Source: CAIWHR01 sp963734085 (GTDB taxonomy: Bacteria; Pseudomonadota; Gammaproteobacteria; Burkholderiales; Casimicrobiaceae). Taken from it: a stretch of DNA of 64,000 nucleotides. A model generated the notes under the pieces. That model was not told the DNA's origin, searched no databases, and saw only the letters and a program-made list of their open reading frames with translations. The stretch is from positions 372,001-436,000 of the forward strand of contig CAVTFT010000007.1 of the NCBI GenBank assembly GCA_963734085.1, in the 5' to 3' direction. Every line of letters begins with the position of its first letter. Position 1 is the stretch's first letter. This document shows positions 48,793-56,502 of this stretch, one piece after another. The translations under genes and the position numbers were made by a program.

Positions 48793-50526
48793 AATGAGAG
48801 GGACTTCCCCTACTCGAAGCGGTTGAACCGCACGGCATCGAAAGTGCCAAGATTGAGGTGCTGTCCATCAATCTGAACGAGAGGGGAAGTCATGAACGAG
48901 ATTACTACTGTTGGCGTGGACCTGGCAAAGGAAGTCATTGCGGTGTGTGCGGCAGACCGGTCGGGGAAGACGGTGTTCACACGGGTATTCCGCCGCGACA
49001 CCTTTGCCGCCTGGGCAGTGCAACTGCCGCCGAGCGTGTTCGGGCTGGAAGCCTGCGGGGCGGCACACCACTGGGCGCGCTGGCTCGCCAGTCATAGCCA
49101 CACGCCACATCTGATGGCGGCGGAGTTTGTCAAGCCGTTTCGCAAGAGTCGGGCGGCGAAGAATGATCGCAACGATGCCGAAGCGGTGTTGACGGCGGTG
49201 CGGCAACCCAATATGCGCTTCGTGGCGGTAAAAAGTGTCGAGCAACAAGCCCACCTCTCGTGGCATCGGATGCGCCAAGGCTTCAGTGAGGAACGCACCG
49301 CGCTGATCAATCGCCTGCGTGGTCTGCTCGGGGAATTCGGGGTCTGGCGCGGTCGCTCGGCAGAGGTGCTGATAGGAGCATTGCCGGCGCTGGAACAAGA
49401 CGAAGCGCTGCCACTGTTGGTGCGCCGTCTTCTCGGCGAAGCCCGGCCACACCTCGCACGACTGGATGACGCGATCAGCGCTTGCGAGGTGGAGATCAAG
49501 AACCACGTCAAAGAGAATGCCGTGGCACAACGCCTGACCGCGATCAACGGCGTGGGTCCCCTCACCGCCGCGGCAGTGCTCGCCACCGTCACCGACGCGC
49601 GCGACTTCAAGAACGGGCGTCAGTTCGCCGCTTGGCAGGGGATAGTGCCGCGCCAGGACAGCTCAGGGGGTCACACCCGGCTGGGTCACATCACCAAGCG
49701 CGGCGACACCTACCTGCGCGGCTTGCTTACCCAAGGCGCCCGTTCGGCACTGCAGGTGGCGCTGACCAAGGAACCTCTGCGGCGCACCCGCCTGCAAGCC
49801 TGGATCGTGCAGCTGCACGCGCGCGTGGGCTATCACAAAACCCTGGTGGCGATCGCCAACAAGCACGCGCGCATGATCTGGGCCATCCTCGCCAAGGGCG
49901 AGAACTACGATCCCGACGCCTGGCGACGCTGGACCCGAACGACCCCGTCCACCGCGCCCGCGAGCACCGGCATGACCCCGTTAACCGGACAAGGATGAAA
50001 TTAAACGACCAACGCTTCCCGCGATGACCGAGGTGAGATAGCAACGAGGTTGGACCGAGCGCTGCCTGAACCTGGCTAACCTGGCGGACCCACATCGAAC
50101 TGCCGGCGCCTGATCCGCGCTGGCAGGTGAGGCCGATGACCGAATGAGGCGGCAGCGCGCGACTTTTATCTTGAGCCCGGAGACAACGTCAACGTTCTCC
50201 CACAAGGCCGTGTAGAGAGATGCAGTCTGTACCTTGTCGCTTACTCATCACCCATCGCCTCAGAGTTGTGAAAACATCAAAACATGCCTTCAGTGCCCTT
50301 CTCTGACCCGAGTCGACCTCACAGAACGGCTCAGGAGCGATTATTTCGAGTGCGGTAGGGGTCAAGCTACCTCCGCCACGGACGCTGATCTCGGATTGAA
50401 CAATTCACAAACCTCTCAACCCTCACGCGCAAACCATGACCATGCGACCGCCATGAACGCCGCCCAACGACGAGGCAACTCATCGTCGTGCGGAAACCAC
50501 TTGCGTTTCCGGGGAAGTCCGTAGAG
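48793..50526 (+). mobile_element. IS1111-type element, copy 5
   Basis: Same 1,734-bp unit as copy 1, offset by 23,809 bp, same orientation. The candidate guide RNA corresponds to about 50034-50259. Confidence 0.92.
48892..49998 (+). CDS. IS110/IS1111 family transposase (copy 5)
   Basis: The 368-residue protein is identical to the other four copies. Confidence 0.95.
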   Translation: MNEITTVGVDLAKEVIAVCAADRSGKTVFTRVFRRDTFAAWAVQLPPSVFGLEACGAAHHWARWLASHSHTPHLMAAEFVKPFRKSRAAKNDRNDAEAVLTAVRQPNMRFVAVKSVEQQAHLSWHRMRQGFSEERTALINRLRGLLGEFGVWRGRSAEVLIGALPALEQDEALPLLVRRLLGEARPHLARLDDAISACEVEIKNHVKENAVAQRLTAINGVGPLTAAAVLATVTDARDFKNGRQFAAWQGIVPRQDSSGGHTRLGHITKRGDTYLRGLLTQGARSALQVALTKEPLRRTRLQAWIVQLHARVGYHKTLVAIANKHARMIWAILAKGENYDPDAWRRWTRTTPSTAPASTGMTPLTGQG

Positions 50527-50531
50527 AGCGG

Positions 50532-51173
50532 TTAGGCCGCATTGGTGAGCGCTAACAGCTCGTGCGGAGACTCGAGTAAAGCGTCGGGAGAGGCGCCCCG
50601 CAACTCTTCGAGAGAGCCATGGCCCCAGAGCACAGCCACCGAGTTCAGCCCGTTCTCCTTCGCGGCAAGAACGTCGATGGCCCGATCGCCGATCATAGTA
50701 GAAGACTTGGCGATTACGCCATCACTGAGGAGAGACGCAAGCTGGTCGACTTTCCGCACTCCGATGTCCCCGCCGCTGACGAAGCAGAAATATTGGCGAA
50801 TGCCGAAGAGGCTGAGGATGTTCTCTGCAAAGTCGACGCGCTTTGACGTACACAGTCCAATTGAAATGTTGGCGGCGTCCAGGGCCCGCAGCGCCTCGGG
50901 TATGCCTGGATAGATGACGTTCTCAGAGTAGCCAACGTCGGCGTAGCGCTCGCGGTACTTCGAAACCAAAGCAGCAATATGCGTCGGTGACGAACTACCC
51001 ACAATCGACTCGAAAGTCAGGTCGAGAGGTGGACCAATGAAATGGGAAACCTCGCTCTCGGGAATCGGTTCGTAGCCGTAATGCCGAAGCGCATAGTTCA
51101 GAGAGCGGCCGATCCCGACAGACGGATCGCTGATCGTTCCGTCAAGATCGAAGATGTGGAACGTTGCGGACAT
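50532..51173 (-). CDS. HAD-superfamily phosphatase, first integron cassette
   Basis: This 213-residue phosphoglycolate phosphatase-like HAD hydrolase has motif I FHIFDLDGTISDPS, motif II ISIGLCTSKR, a Lys in VRKVDQLASLL and motif IV SSTMIGDRAIDVLAAKENG. The cap domain is the small helical type (YALRHYGYEPIPESEVSHFI). Closest to PGP/Gph-like enzymes, with the substrate unproven. It starts only 5 bp after the attI/cassette boundary, so it should be the best-expressed cassette from an array promoter in intI/attI. Its stop lies in the attC core. Confidence 0.92.
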   Translation of the reverse strand: MSATFHIFDLDGTISDPSVGIGRSLNYALRHYGYEPIPESEVSHFIGPPLDLTFESIVGSSSPTHIAALVSKYRERYADVGYSENVIYPGIPEALRALDAANISIGLCTSKRVDFAENILSLFGIRQYFCFVSGGDIGVRKVDQLASLLSDGVIAKSSTMIGDRAIDVLAAKENGLNSVAVLWGHGSLEELRGASPDALLESPHELLALTNAA

Positions 51174-51298
51174 GCGGCCTAACGAGAAGTAGGGAACCTA
51201 ATTGACGGGGAAAAAGGCGTCAATCGGTAGTTTGGATGATTCCAAGGCTGACGGAAAGGTCGAAGAATCATGGGTGTCGGGCAAGAAAAGGGGGCCTA
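51174..51298. promoter_or_regulatory. attI region and intI upstream region
   Basis: The cassette boundary is GCCTAAC (51179-51185; GTTAGGC on the minus strand), with no attC arm to its right, as expected for attI. Next to it is a perfect inverted repeat ATTGACG (51201-51207) / CGTCAAT (51218-51224). AAAAGGGGG just before 51299 is a strong ribosome binding site for intI. The promoters of intI and of the array should lie here or in the intI 5' end; I could not place -10/-35 boxes. Confidence 0.6.
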
Positions 51299-52327
51299 AT
51301 GGCTACCGGCGACACCGACCTCGACTATTGCGAACCTCCGCGACTGCTCGACCGCGTCCGCCACAAGATTCGGCTGCGCCACTACAGCATCCGGACCGAG
51401 CAGGCGTATCTGGACTGGATTAGGCGCTTCATCCTGTTCCACGACAAGCGTCATCCGGAGACGCTCGGCGCGTCGGAAGTCGAGGCGTTTCTCACGCATC
51501 TCGCAATTGACCGCAATGTCGCTGCGGCCACCCAGAATCTTGCGAAGAGCTCGATCCTGTTCCTGTATCGGGACGTCCTCGAGCGCACTCTCCCCTGGCT
51601 CGATCATGTCGAGCGGGCGCGCACGCCTGCCCGCCTGCCGGTCGTGCTGACGCGCGAGGAAGTGCCCGCCGTTTTCACGCGATTGCGGGGCGTGCATCGG
51701 CTGATCGGCCGCCTGCTGTACGGCTCGGGGTTGCGCATCATGGAGGCCGTGCGGCTTCGTGTAATGGACCTCGAGTTCAGCCGCCGCGAGATTCTCGTGC
51801 GCGACGGCAAGGGGTTCAAGGATCGCGTGACGATGCTGCCGCGCGGCACCGCGCGCGCGTTGCGCACCCATCTGGCGCAGGTGCGCGAACAGCACAGCGT
51901 CGACCTTGCGGACGGGTTCGGCGATGTCTGGCTGCCTTATGCGGTTGCGCGCAAGTACCCGGCCGCGCCGCGAGAGTGGGGTTGGCAGTACGTCTTTCCG
52001 GCGGATCGCCGCTCGCCCGATCCGCGTACCGGACATGTCCGCCGCCATCACGTGAGCGACCAGGCATTCCAGCGCGCGATGAAGCAGGCGGTCCGCGATG
52101 CCGACATCGCGAAACCGGCCACGCCGCACACGCTGCGGCATTCTTTCGCCACGCACTTGCTCGAAGCCGGCTACGACATCCGCACGGTGCAGGAGCTGCT
52201 TGGCCATTCCGACGTCAGCACGACGATGGTCTATACGCACGTGCTGAACCGCGGTGGATTCGGCGTGGTGAGCCCGCTCGACGACTTGAAGGCCGGCGGC
52301 GCGCCGCGCCACCACGATCGGAGGTGA
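51299..52327 (+). CDS. intI: Integron integrase IntI
   Basis: This 342-residue tyrosine recombinase has the catalytic Arg146 (GSGLRIMEAVRLR), His277 and Arg280 (PHTLRHSFATHLLEAGYDIR), His303 (LLGHSDVSTTM) and Tyr312 (VYTHVLNRG). The stretch at about 204-236 (ADGFGDVWLPYAVARKYPAA, REWGWQYVFPADRR) is the extra region found only in integron integrases and needed to bind folded attC. The ATG at 51299 has a good ribosome binding site; an in-frame ATG 63 bp upstream has none. It is oriented away from the array, the classical arrangement. The gene appears intact. Confidence 0.97.
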   Translation: MATGDTDLDYCEPPRLLDRVRHKIRLRHYSIRTEQAYLDWIRRFILFHDKRHPETLGASEVEAFLTHLAIDRNVAAATQNLAKSSILFLYRDVLERTLPWLDHVERARTPARLPVVLTREEVPAVFTRLRGVHRLIGRLLYGSGLRIMEAVRLRVMDLEFSRREILVRDGKGFKDRVTMLPRGTARALRTHLAQVREQHSVDLADGFGDVWLPYAVARKYPAAPREWGWQYVFPADRRSPDPRTGHVRRHHVSDQAFQRAMKQAVRDADIAKPATPHTLRHSFATHLLEAGYDIRTVQELLGHSDVSTTMVYTHVLNRGGFGVVSPLDDLKAGGAPRHHDRR

Positions 52328-52402
52328 CGCGCCTGAGGGCCGGCGCGAGTCGATTCTTGCGGAAGGCGGGTAGCGCTTGCCTGGCGCCGCTCCTCCGCGT
52401 AC

Positions 52403-52558
52403 CTACGCCTTGCCGCTTTCCTCGGGCGCTGTGGGCGCGGCCTCGGCCGGGGGCGGGGGCGCATTGCGCTCCTGCCGGCGCTTCAATTTCTCTTCCTTCT
52501 TGCGTTTCTTTTCCAGTTCCTTCTGTCGCTTCTGGAATTCGAAATTCGGTTTGGCCAA
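52403..52558 (-). CDS. Small basic coiled-coil protein
   Basis: This 51-residue protein is read from TTG at 52558. LAKPNFEFQKRQKELEKKRK, then KEEKLKRRQERN form a highly charged helix, followed by a Pro/Ala tail (APPPPAEAAPTAPEESGKA). Similar short Lys/Glu-rich proteins starting with AKPNFxFQKRQKEL are widespread in betaproteobacteria; no function is known. It is convergent with intI and marks the return to core-type genes. Confidence 0.75.
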   Translation of the reverse strand: MAKPNFEFQKRQKELEKKRKKEEKLKRRQERNAPPPPAEAAPTAPEESGKA

Positions 52559-52680
52559 CGGTGCGCTCCTCGCGGTGGGTAATCGGGTCGCCCGCGCGGA
52601 TCCGACAGCCCCAAAGGACCCCCGGCCCGCGCGGAATGCGGCAACTCGCCCGATAATACCCCGTTGCTGCGACGCCGCCC

Positions 52681-53595
52681 ATGCGCATCCCTCTTTCGTC
52701 CCGTTTTGCGTTGGCCGTGGCCGCCGTGGCACTCGCCTCCTGCGGCAGTGCGCCGAAGGGGCCGCTCCTCGGATCCGCGGGATCAGCCAAACCGGGTTAT
52801 TACAAGGACGACGGGCCGGGCGAAGGCCCGCCGCCAGATCTCGACGCGATCCCCGACGCGCAGCCCCGGCTCGAGCCGCTGAACCGCTTCGCCAGCCGCC
52901 CCTATGCCGTGTTCGGTCGCGAGTACGTGCCGGCGACCGCGCTTCGTCCGTACAAGGAGCGTGGCATCGCCTCATGGTACGGCCGCAAGTTCCACGGCCA
53001 GAAGACGTCGATCGGCGAGATGTACGACATGTATGCGATGAGTGCTGCGCACCCGACGCTACCGCTGCCGTCGTATGCGCGCGTCACCAGCGTGGCGACG
53101 GGCAGGAGCGTCGTCGTGCGCGTCAACGATCGCGGCCCGTTCCTGCACGATCGGCTGATCGACCTCTCCTATGCCGCCGCGCACCGGCTGGGGATCGCGC
53201 AGAAGGGCAGCGGCGAGGTCGTGGTCGAGGCGATCATTCCGAGCGAAGCAGTGCTGGTCGCTGCAGCGCCGCTGCCGCCCGTCGCCCAGGCCCCCGCGGC
53301 CGCGGCACCGCTCGAACCTGCCACCGCCGAGCCCGGCGCAACGGTGCCGGTCGCCCGCGCCGACGGCGGGTTCGTCGTCCAGCTCGGCGCGTTTGCAAAC
53401 TTTACCAATGCGCAGAACTTCGTCGGGCGTGTCGCGAACCAACTCGCACCGGTCGGAGTCGAAGCGAAGGTTCGCCAGGTCAACGGTCTGTTCCGCGTGT
53501 TCGTGGGTCCGTATCCGTCGCGGGACGACGCCCGGCGCACCGCGGACCGGCTCCGCGAGGCACTCGGACTGCCGTCGACGATTGCCGTCGACTGA
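52681..53595 (+). CDS. rlpA: Septal ring lytic transglycosylase RlpA
   Basis: This 304-residue lipoprotein has a signal peptide ending in LASCGS (lipobox), a double-psi beta-barrel RlpA domain (GIASWYGRKFHGQKTSIGEM, VRVNDRGPFLHDRLIDLSYA) and a C-terminal SPOR domain (GGFVVQLGAFANFTNAQNFV ... FRVFVGPYPSRDDARRTADR) that binds denuded septal peptidoglycan. The residue after SIGEM is Tyr where many RlpA proteins have Phe. In E. coli rlpA follows mrdB directly; here the integron region separates them. Confidence 0.95.
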   Translation: MRIPLSSRFALAVAAVALASCGSAPKGPLLGSAGSAKPGYYKDDGPGEGPPPDLDAIPDAQPRLEPLNRFASRPYAVFGREYVPATALRPYKERGIASWYGRKFHGQKTSIGEMYDMYAMSAAHPTLPLPSYARVTSVATGRSVVVRVNDRGPFLHDRLIDLSYAAAHRLGIAQKGSGEVVVEAIIPSEAVLVAAAPLPPVAQAPAAAAPLEPATAEPGATVPVARADGGFVVQLGAFANFTNAQNFVGRVANQLAPVGVEAKVRQVNGLFRVFVGPYPSRDDARRTADRLREALGLPSTIAVD

Positions 53596-53643
53596 GCGGA
53601 TTCATTCGGCGCTCAATCGACCCGGATCGAGCGTCGCGTTCGT

Positions 53644-53649
53644 TATAAT
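53644..53649 (+). promoter_or_regulatory. Possible -10 box upstream of tolB
   Basis: TATAAT lies 69 bp before the tolB start. No good -35 box is seen 16-19 bp upstream, so this is tentative. Confidence 0.35.
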
Positions 53650-53717
53650 CGGACGGAAAAGAACAAGCATTCGAAGGCGTCGCCGACCGGCGACATTACT
53701 CTCCCCGCCGCAATCCG

Positions 53718-55028
53718 ATGGAACGCCCCTTCCCGAGCCCCGCCTTCTACCGCCGCGCAAGATTCGCTCTGTCGTTTCTCCTGCTCGCCGTCGTCGCGAT
53801 GGCGCCGGCGCGCGCGCAGCTTACGATCGAGATCGTCGGCGGCGCCGGCACGGCGATCCCGATCTCGGTCGCGGCGTTCGAGAACGAGAGCAACTGGCCG
53901 CTCGGCATCACCGGCATCGTCGGGGCCGACCTCACGCGGAGCGGCCTCTTTCGCCTGGTCGACGATGCGGGGATCTCGCCGCGGCCTTATCGCGCCGAGG
54001 ACGTGCGGGCGGCGGATTTCCGTTCGCGCGGCGCCGACGCGGTCGTCGTGGGCTCGATGCGCGCGCTGGGCGAAGCGCGCGTCGAAGTGAGATTTGCGCT
54101 CGTCGACGTCGTCCGCCAGGTCCAGCTCGCCGGGATGACCTACGTCGTCACGCCGCAGCAGTTCCGCGCGACGGCGCACAAGATCGCCGACATCATCTAC
54201 GAAAAGCTGACCGGCGACGTGGGCGTGTTCTCGACGCGGATCGCCTACATCACCAAGCAGGGGCCGCGCTACGAGTTGATCGTCGCCGACGCCGACGGCG
54301 GCAATCCGCAGGCCGTCGCCGCATCGAACGAGCCGCTGCTCTCGCCGGCGTGGTCGCCCGACGGCACGCGGCTCGCGTACGTCTCGCTCGAAAACCGCAA
54401 GCCCGTGATCTACGTGCAGTCGCTCGCGAGCGGCGCGCGGCAGGTGCTCGCGAATTTCCGCGGCAGCAACAGCGCGCCGGCATGGTCGCCGGACGGGCGC
54501 CGGCTCGTCGTGACGCTCACCAAGGACGGCGGTTCGCAGCTCTATTTCATCAACGCCGACGGCGGCGGTTTGACGAGGCTTCTGAGTTCGCCCGGGATCG
54601 ATACCGAGGCGTCGTTCACCCCTGATGGCAAGTCGATCCTGTTCGCGTCGGATCGCGGCGGCACACCGCAGGTCTATCGCCTCAATCTCGCGACCAATGC
54701 CATCGAGCGAATGACGTTCGAAGGCAATTACAACGTGTCGCCGCGCGCGACGCCGGACGGCAAGGGCTTCGTGTTCGTGAAGCGCGAAGGCGGCCGCTTC
54801 ATGCTCGCGATCCAGGATTACGCGACACGGCAGGTGCAGGTGCTGACGGCGGGCCCGCTCGACGAAAGCCCCGGCATCGCGCCGAATTCCAAGATGATCA
54901 TCTACGCGGCGCAGCAAGGAGGCCATGGTATATTGGCCGGCGTGTCCTCCGACGGGCGCCTCAAGCAACGGCTCGTCTCGCCCGCCGCCGACGTGCGCGA
55001 GCCGGCGTGGGGCCCGCTCCCGCGTTGA
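53718..55028 (+). CDS. tolB: Tol-Pal system protein TolB
   Basis: This 436-residue periplasmic protein has a signal peptide (FALSFLLLAVVAMAPARA). The N-terminal alpha/beta domain contains IPISVAAFENESNWPLGITG. The C-terminal six-bladed propeller has repeated W-S-P-D-G / T-P-D-G-K motifs (SPAWSPDGTRLAYVSLENRK, SAPAWSPDGRRLVVTLTKDG, ASFTPDGKSILFASDRGG). It couples Pal to the TolQRA motor during outer-membrane constriction. tolQRA are not upstream in this window. Confidence 0.96.
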   Translation: MERPFPSPAFYRRARFALSFLLLAVVAMAPARAQLTIEIVGGAGTAIPISVAAFENESNWPLGITGIVGADLTRSGLFRLVDDAGISPRPYRAEDVRAADFRSRGADAVVVGSMRALGEARVEVRFALVDVVRQVQLAGMTYVVTPQQFRATAHKIADIIYEKLTGDVGVFSTRIAYITKQGPRYELIVADADGGNPQAVAASNEPLLSPAWSPDGTRLAYVSLENRKPVIYVQSLASGARQVLANFRGSNSAPAWSPDGRRLVVTLTKDGGSQLYFINADGGGLTRLLSSPGIDTEASFTPDGKSILFASDRGGTPQVYRLNLATNAIERMTFEGNYNVSPRATPDGKGFVFVKREGGRFMLAIQDYATRQVQVLTAGPLDESPGIAPNSKMIIYAAQQGGHGILAGVSSDGRLKQRLVSPAADVREPAWGPLPR

Positions 55029-55084
55029 CCGCTGCCGCGAGTCGCCACCGGCCTCCACCGTCATCCACCCGAGGAGACACAAAA

Positions 55085-55621
55085 ATGAGCAAATGGATCA
55101 TCGCGGCGTTCGCCATCGTGGTGCTCGCCGGCTGCGCCAAGGACACGCAGAGTCCCGCTCCGGTCGAAGAAAAAGGCGGTGCGGTGACCGCCGAACCGGG
55201 CGCGACGACCTCCGGCGCAACGGGAACGGGCGTGACCGGAACCGCCGGCACCATCGCCCCGCACAAGGATCCGAGCAACATTCTCTCGAAGCAGCGCAGC
55301 GTCTATTTCGACTTCGACGAGTATGCGATCAAGGACCAGTACCGGCCGATGATCGAGGCGCACGCCAAGTATCTGCAGGCGAACCGCTCGCTCAAGATCA
55401 CGTTGCAGGGAAACACCGACGAGCGTGGCACGCGCGAATACAACATCGCGCTGGGTCAGCGCCGCGCCGACGCGGTGAAGAAGCTGATGGTGCTGCTGGG
55501 CGCGACCGAGGTCCAGATCGAGACGGTGAGCTTCGGCAAGGAAAAGCCGCGGCGCGATGGGCACGACGAGACGGCGTGGGCCGAAAACCGCCGCGTCGAC
55601 ATCGTGTACGTTGGCGAATAA
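55085..55621 (+). CDS. pal: Peptidoglycan-associated lipoprotein Pal
   Basis: This 178-residue lipoprotein has a signal ending in LAGCAKD. A Gly/Thr-rich linker leads into an OmpA-like peptidoglycan-binding domain: VYFDFDEYAIKDQYRPMIEA, ITLQGNTDERGTREYNIALG and ENRRVDIVY, including the Asp and Arg residues that bind diaminopimelate. A GAGGAGAC ribosome binding site precedes the ATG. It follows tolB by 56 bp and is surely cotranscribed. Confidence 0.97.
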   Translation: MSKWIIAAFAIVVLAGCAKDTQSPAPVEEKGGAVTAEPGATTSGATGTGVTGTAGTIAPHKDPSNILSKQRSVYFDFDEYAIKDQYRPMIEAHAKYLQANRSLKITLQGNTDERGTREYNIALGQRRADAVKKLMVLLGATEVQIETVSFGKEKPRRDGHDETAWAENRRVDIVYVGE

Positions 55622-55631
55622 CAGCGCCCGG

Positions 55632-56495
55632 ATGGGCATCGTGCGGTTCCGGCGCGTGACGATGGCGGTGGCGATGCTTGCCGCCGTCGCGCTTCCCGCG
55701 CGCGGGGCGCTGTTCGACGATGACGAGGCGCGCAAGCGCATCGAAGCGACGAACCAGCGGCTCGCCCAGATCCAGGACCGCGTCGCGGCGCTCGAGACGC
55801 AGTTGAAGAGTCAGGGCCTGGTCGAGCTCTTCAGCCAGGTCGAGCAGCTCAAGTCCGACCTCGCGCGGCTGCGCGGGCAAATCGAGGTCCTGACTTACGA
55901 GCAGGATCAGCAGCAAAAGCGGCAGCGCGACCTGTACGTCGACCTCGATTCCCGGCTGCGCAAGCTCGAAGGCGGCCCTGGGGGAGCGGCTGGCCCCGGT
56001 CCGGAGGCGGGGCCGGCGAGCGCACCGGCTGCGGCAGCCGCCATCGGGCCCGCCGGAGCGGCAAGTGCTGCGCCGGTTAATCCGGCTGCGGCAAACTTGC
56101 CGGCCGTCGGGCCGCCTCCGGCGGCGGCCGAGCAGCGTGCGTACGATACCGCGCTTGATCAGTTCAAGGCCGGCCGTTACGGGCCGGCGATCGCGAGCTT
56201 CGGCGCGTTCGTGAAGACCTACCCGAGGAGCACGCTCGCGCCTTCGGCGCAGTACTGGATCGGCAACGCGCAGTTCGCGCAGCGCGATTTCAAGGGCGCG
56301 ATCGCGTCGCAGCGGCAGCTGATTGCGATGTACCCCGACAGCGCGAAGGTGCCCGACGCGCTGCTCAACGTCGCCACTGCGCAATTCGAGCTCGGCGACG
56401 CCGCCGGATCGCGCAAGACGCTCGACGAGCTGATCCGGAAATACCCGCAGTCCGATGCTGCCGCGAAAGCGAAGGCTCGGCTCGGCGTCCGCTGA
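55632..56495 (+). CDS. cpoB: Cell division coordinator CpoB (YbgF)
   Basis: This 287-residue periplasmic protein has a signal peptide (TMAVAMLAAVALPARGA), an N-terminal coiled coil (RIEATNQRLAQIQDRVAALE, VEQLKSDLARLRGQIEVLTY), an Ala/Pro-rich linker, and TPR repeats at the C-terminus (AYDTALDQFKAGRYGPAIAS, AQYWIGNAQFAQRDFKGAIA). It coordinates Tol-Pal function with PBP1b activity in E. coli. It starts 10 bp after pal. Confidence 0.93.
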   Translation: MGIVRFRRVTMAVAMLAAVALPARGALFDDDEARKRIEATNQRLAQIQDRVAALETQLKSQGLVELFSQVEQLKSDLARLRGQIEVLTYEQDQQQKRQRDLYVDLDSRLRKLEGGPGGAAGPGPEAGPASAPAAAAAIGPAGAASAAPVNPAAANLPAVGPPPAAAEQRAYDTALDQFKAGRYGPAIASFGAFVKTYPRSTLAPSAQYWIGNAQFAQRDFKGAIASQRQLIAMYPDSAKVPDALLNVATAQFELGDAAGSRKTLDELIRKYPQSDAAAKAKARLGVR

Positions 56496-56502
56496 CCGGC
56501 GG

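Larger units (their letters stand above)
48720..50537 (-). repeat. attC site split by IS copy 5 (first cassette)
   Basis: Left part 48720-48792 (GCCCAAC, GAACCAAGGTAACCGG ... GTGTTGACCG) and right part 50527-50537 (AGCGGTTAGGC). This is the attC of the cassette nearest attI. Confidence 0.87.
21439..51298 (-). mobile_element. Chromosomal integron cassette array with attI
   Basis: About 30 kb of mostly minus-strand small genes, each followed on its 3' side by an attC site. The commonest attC form, read on the plus strand, is GCCTAACGAACCAAGGTAACC, then a GC-rich imperfect palindrome, then GTCCGTGTTGACCGAGCGG and TTAGGC. I count about 16-20 recognisable sites between 21.4 and 50.5 kb. The array starts at attI beside intI (51299) and reads leftward. 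Shared attC sequence is typical of sedentary chromosomal integrons. Seven IS elements interrupt it. Confidence 0.92.

Noticed and set aside
24984..50526. Tandem duplication or phage origin of the five identical blocks
   Set aside because: The blocks are separated by different cassettes and bounded exactly by IS1111-type inverted repeats within attC sites. This is transposition, not segmental duplication.
51236..51298. Upstream in-frame ATG (51236) as the intI start
   Set aside because: It has no ribosome binding site and encodes 21 residues unlike IntI N-termini. The ATG at 51299 follows AAAAGGGGG.
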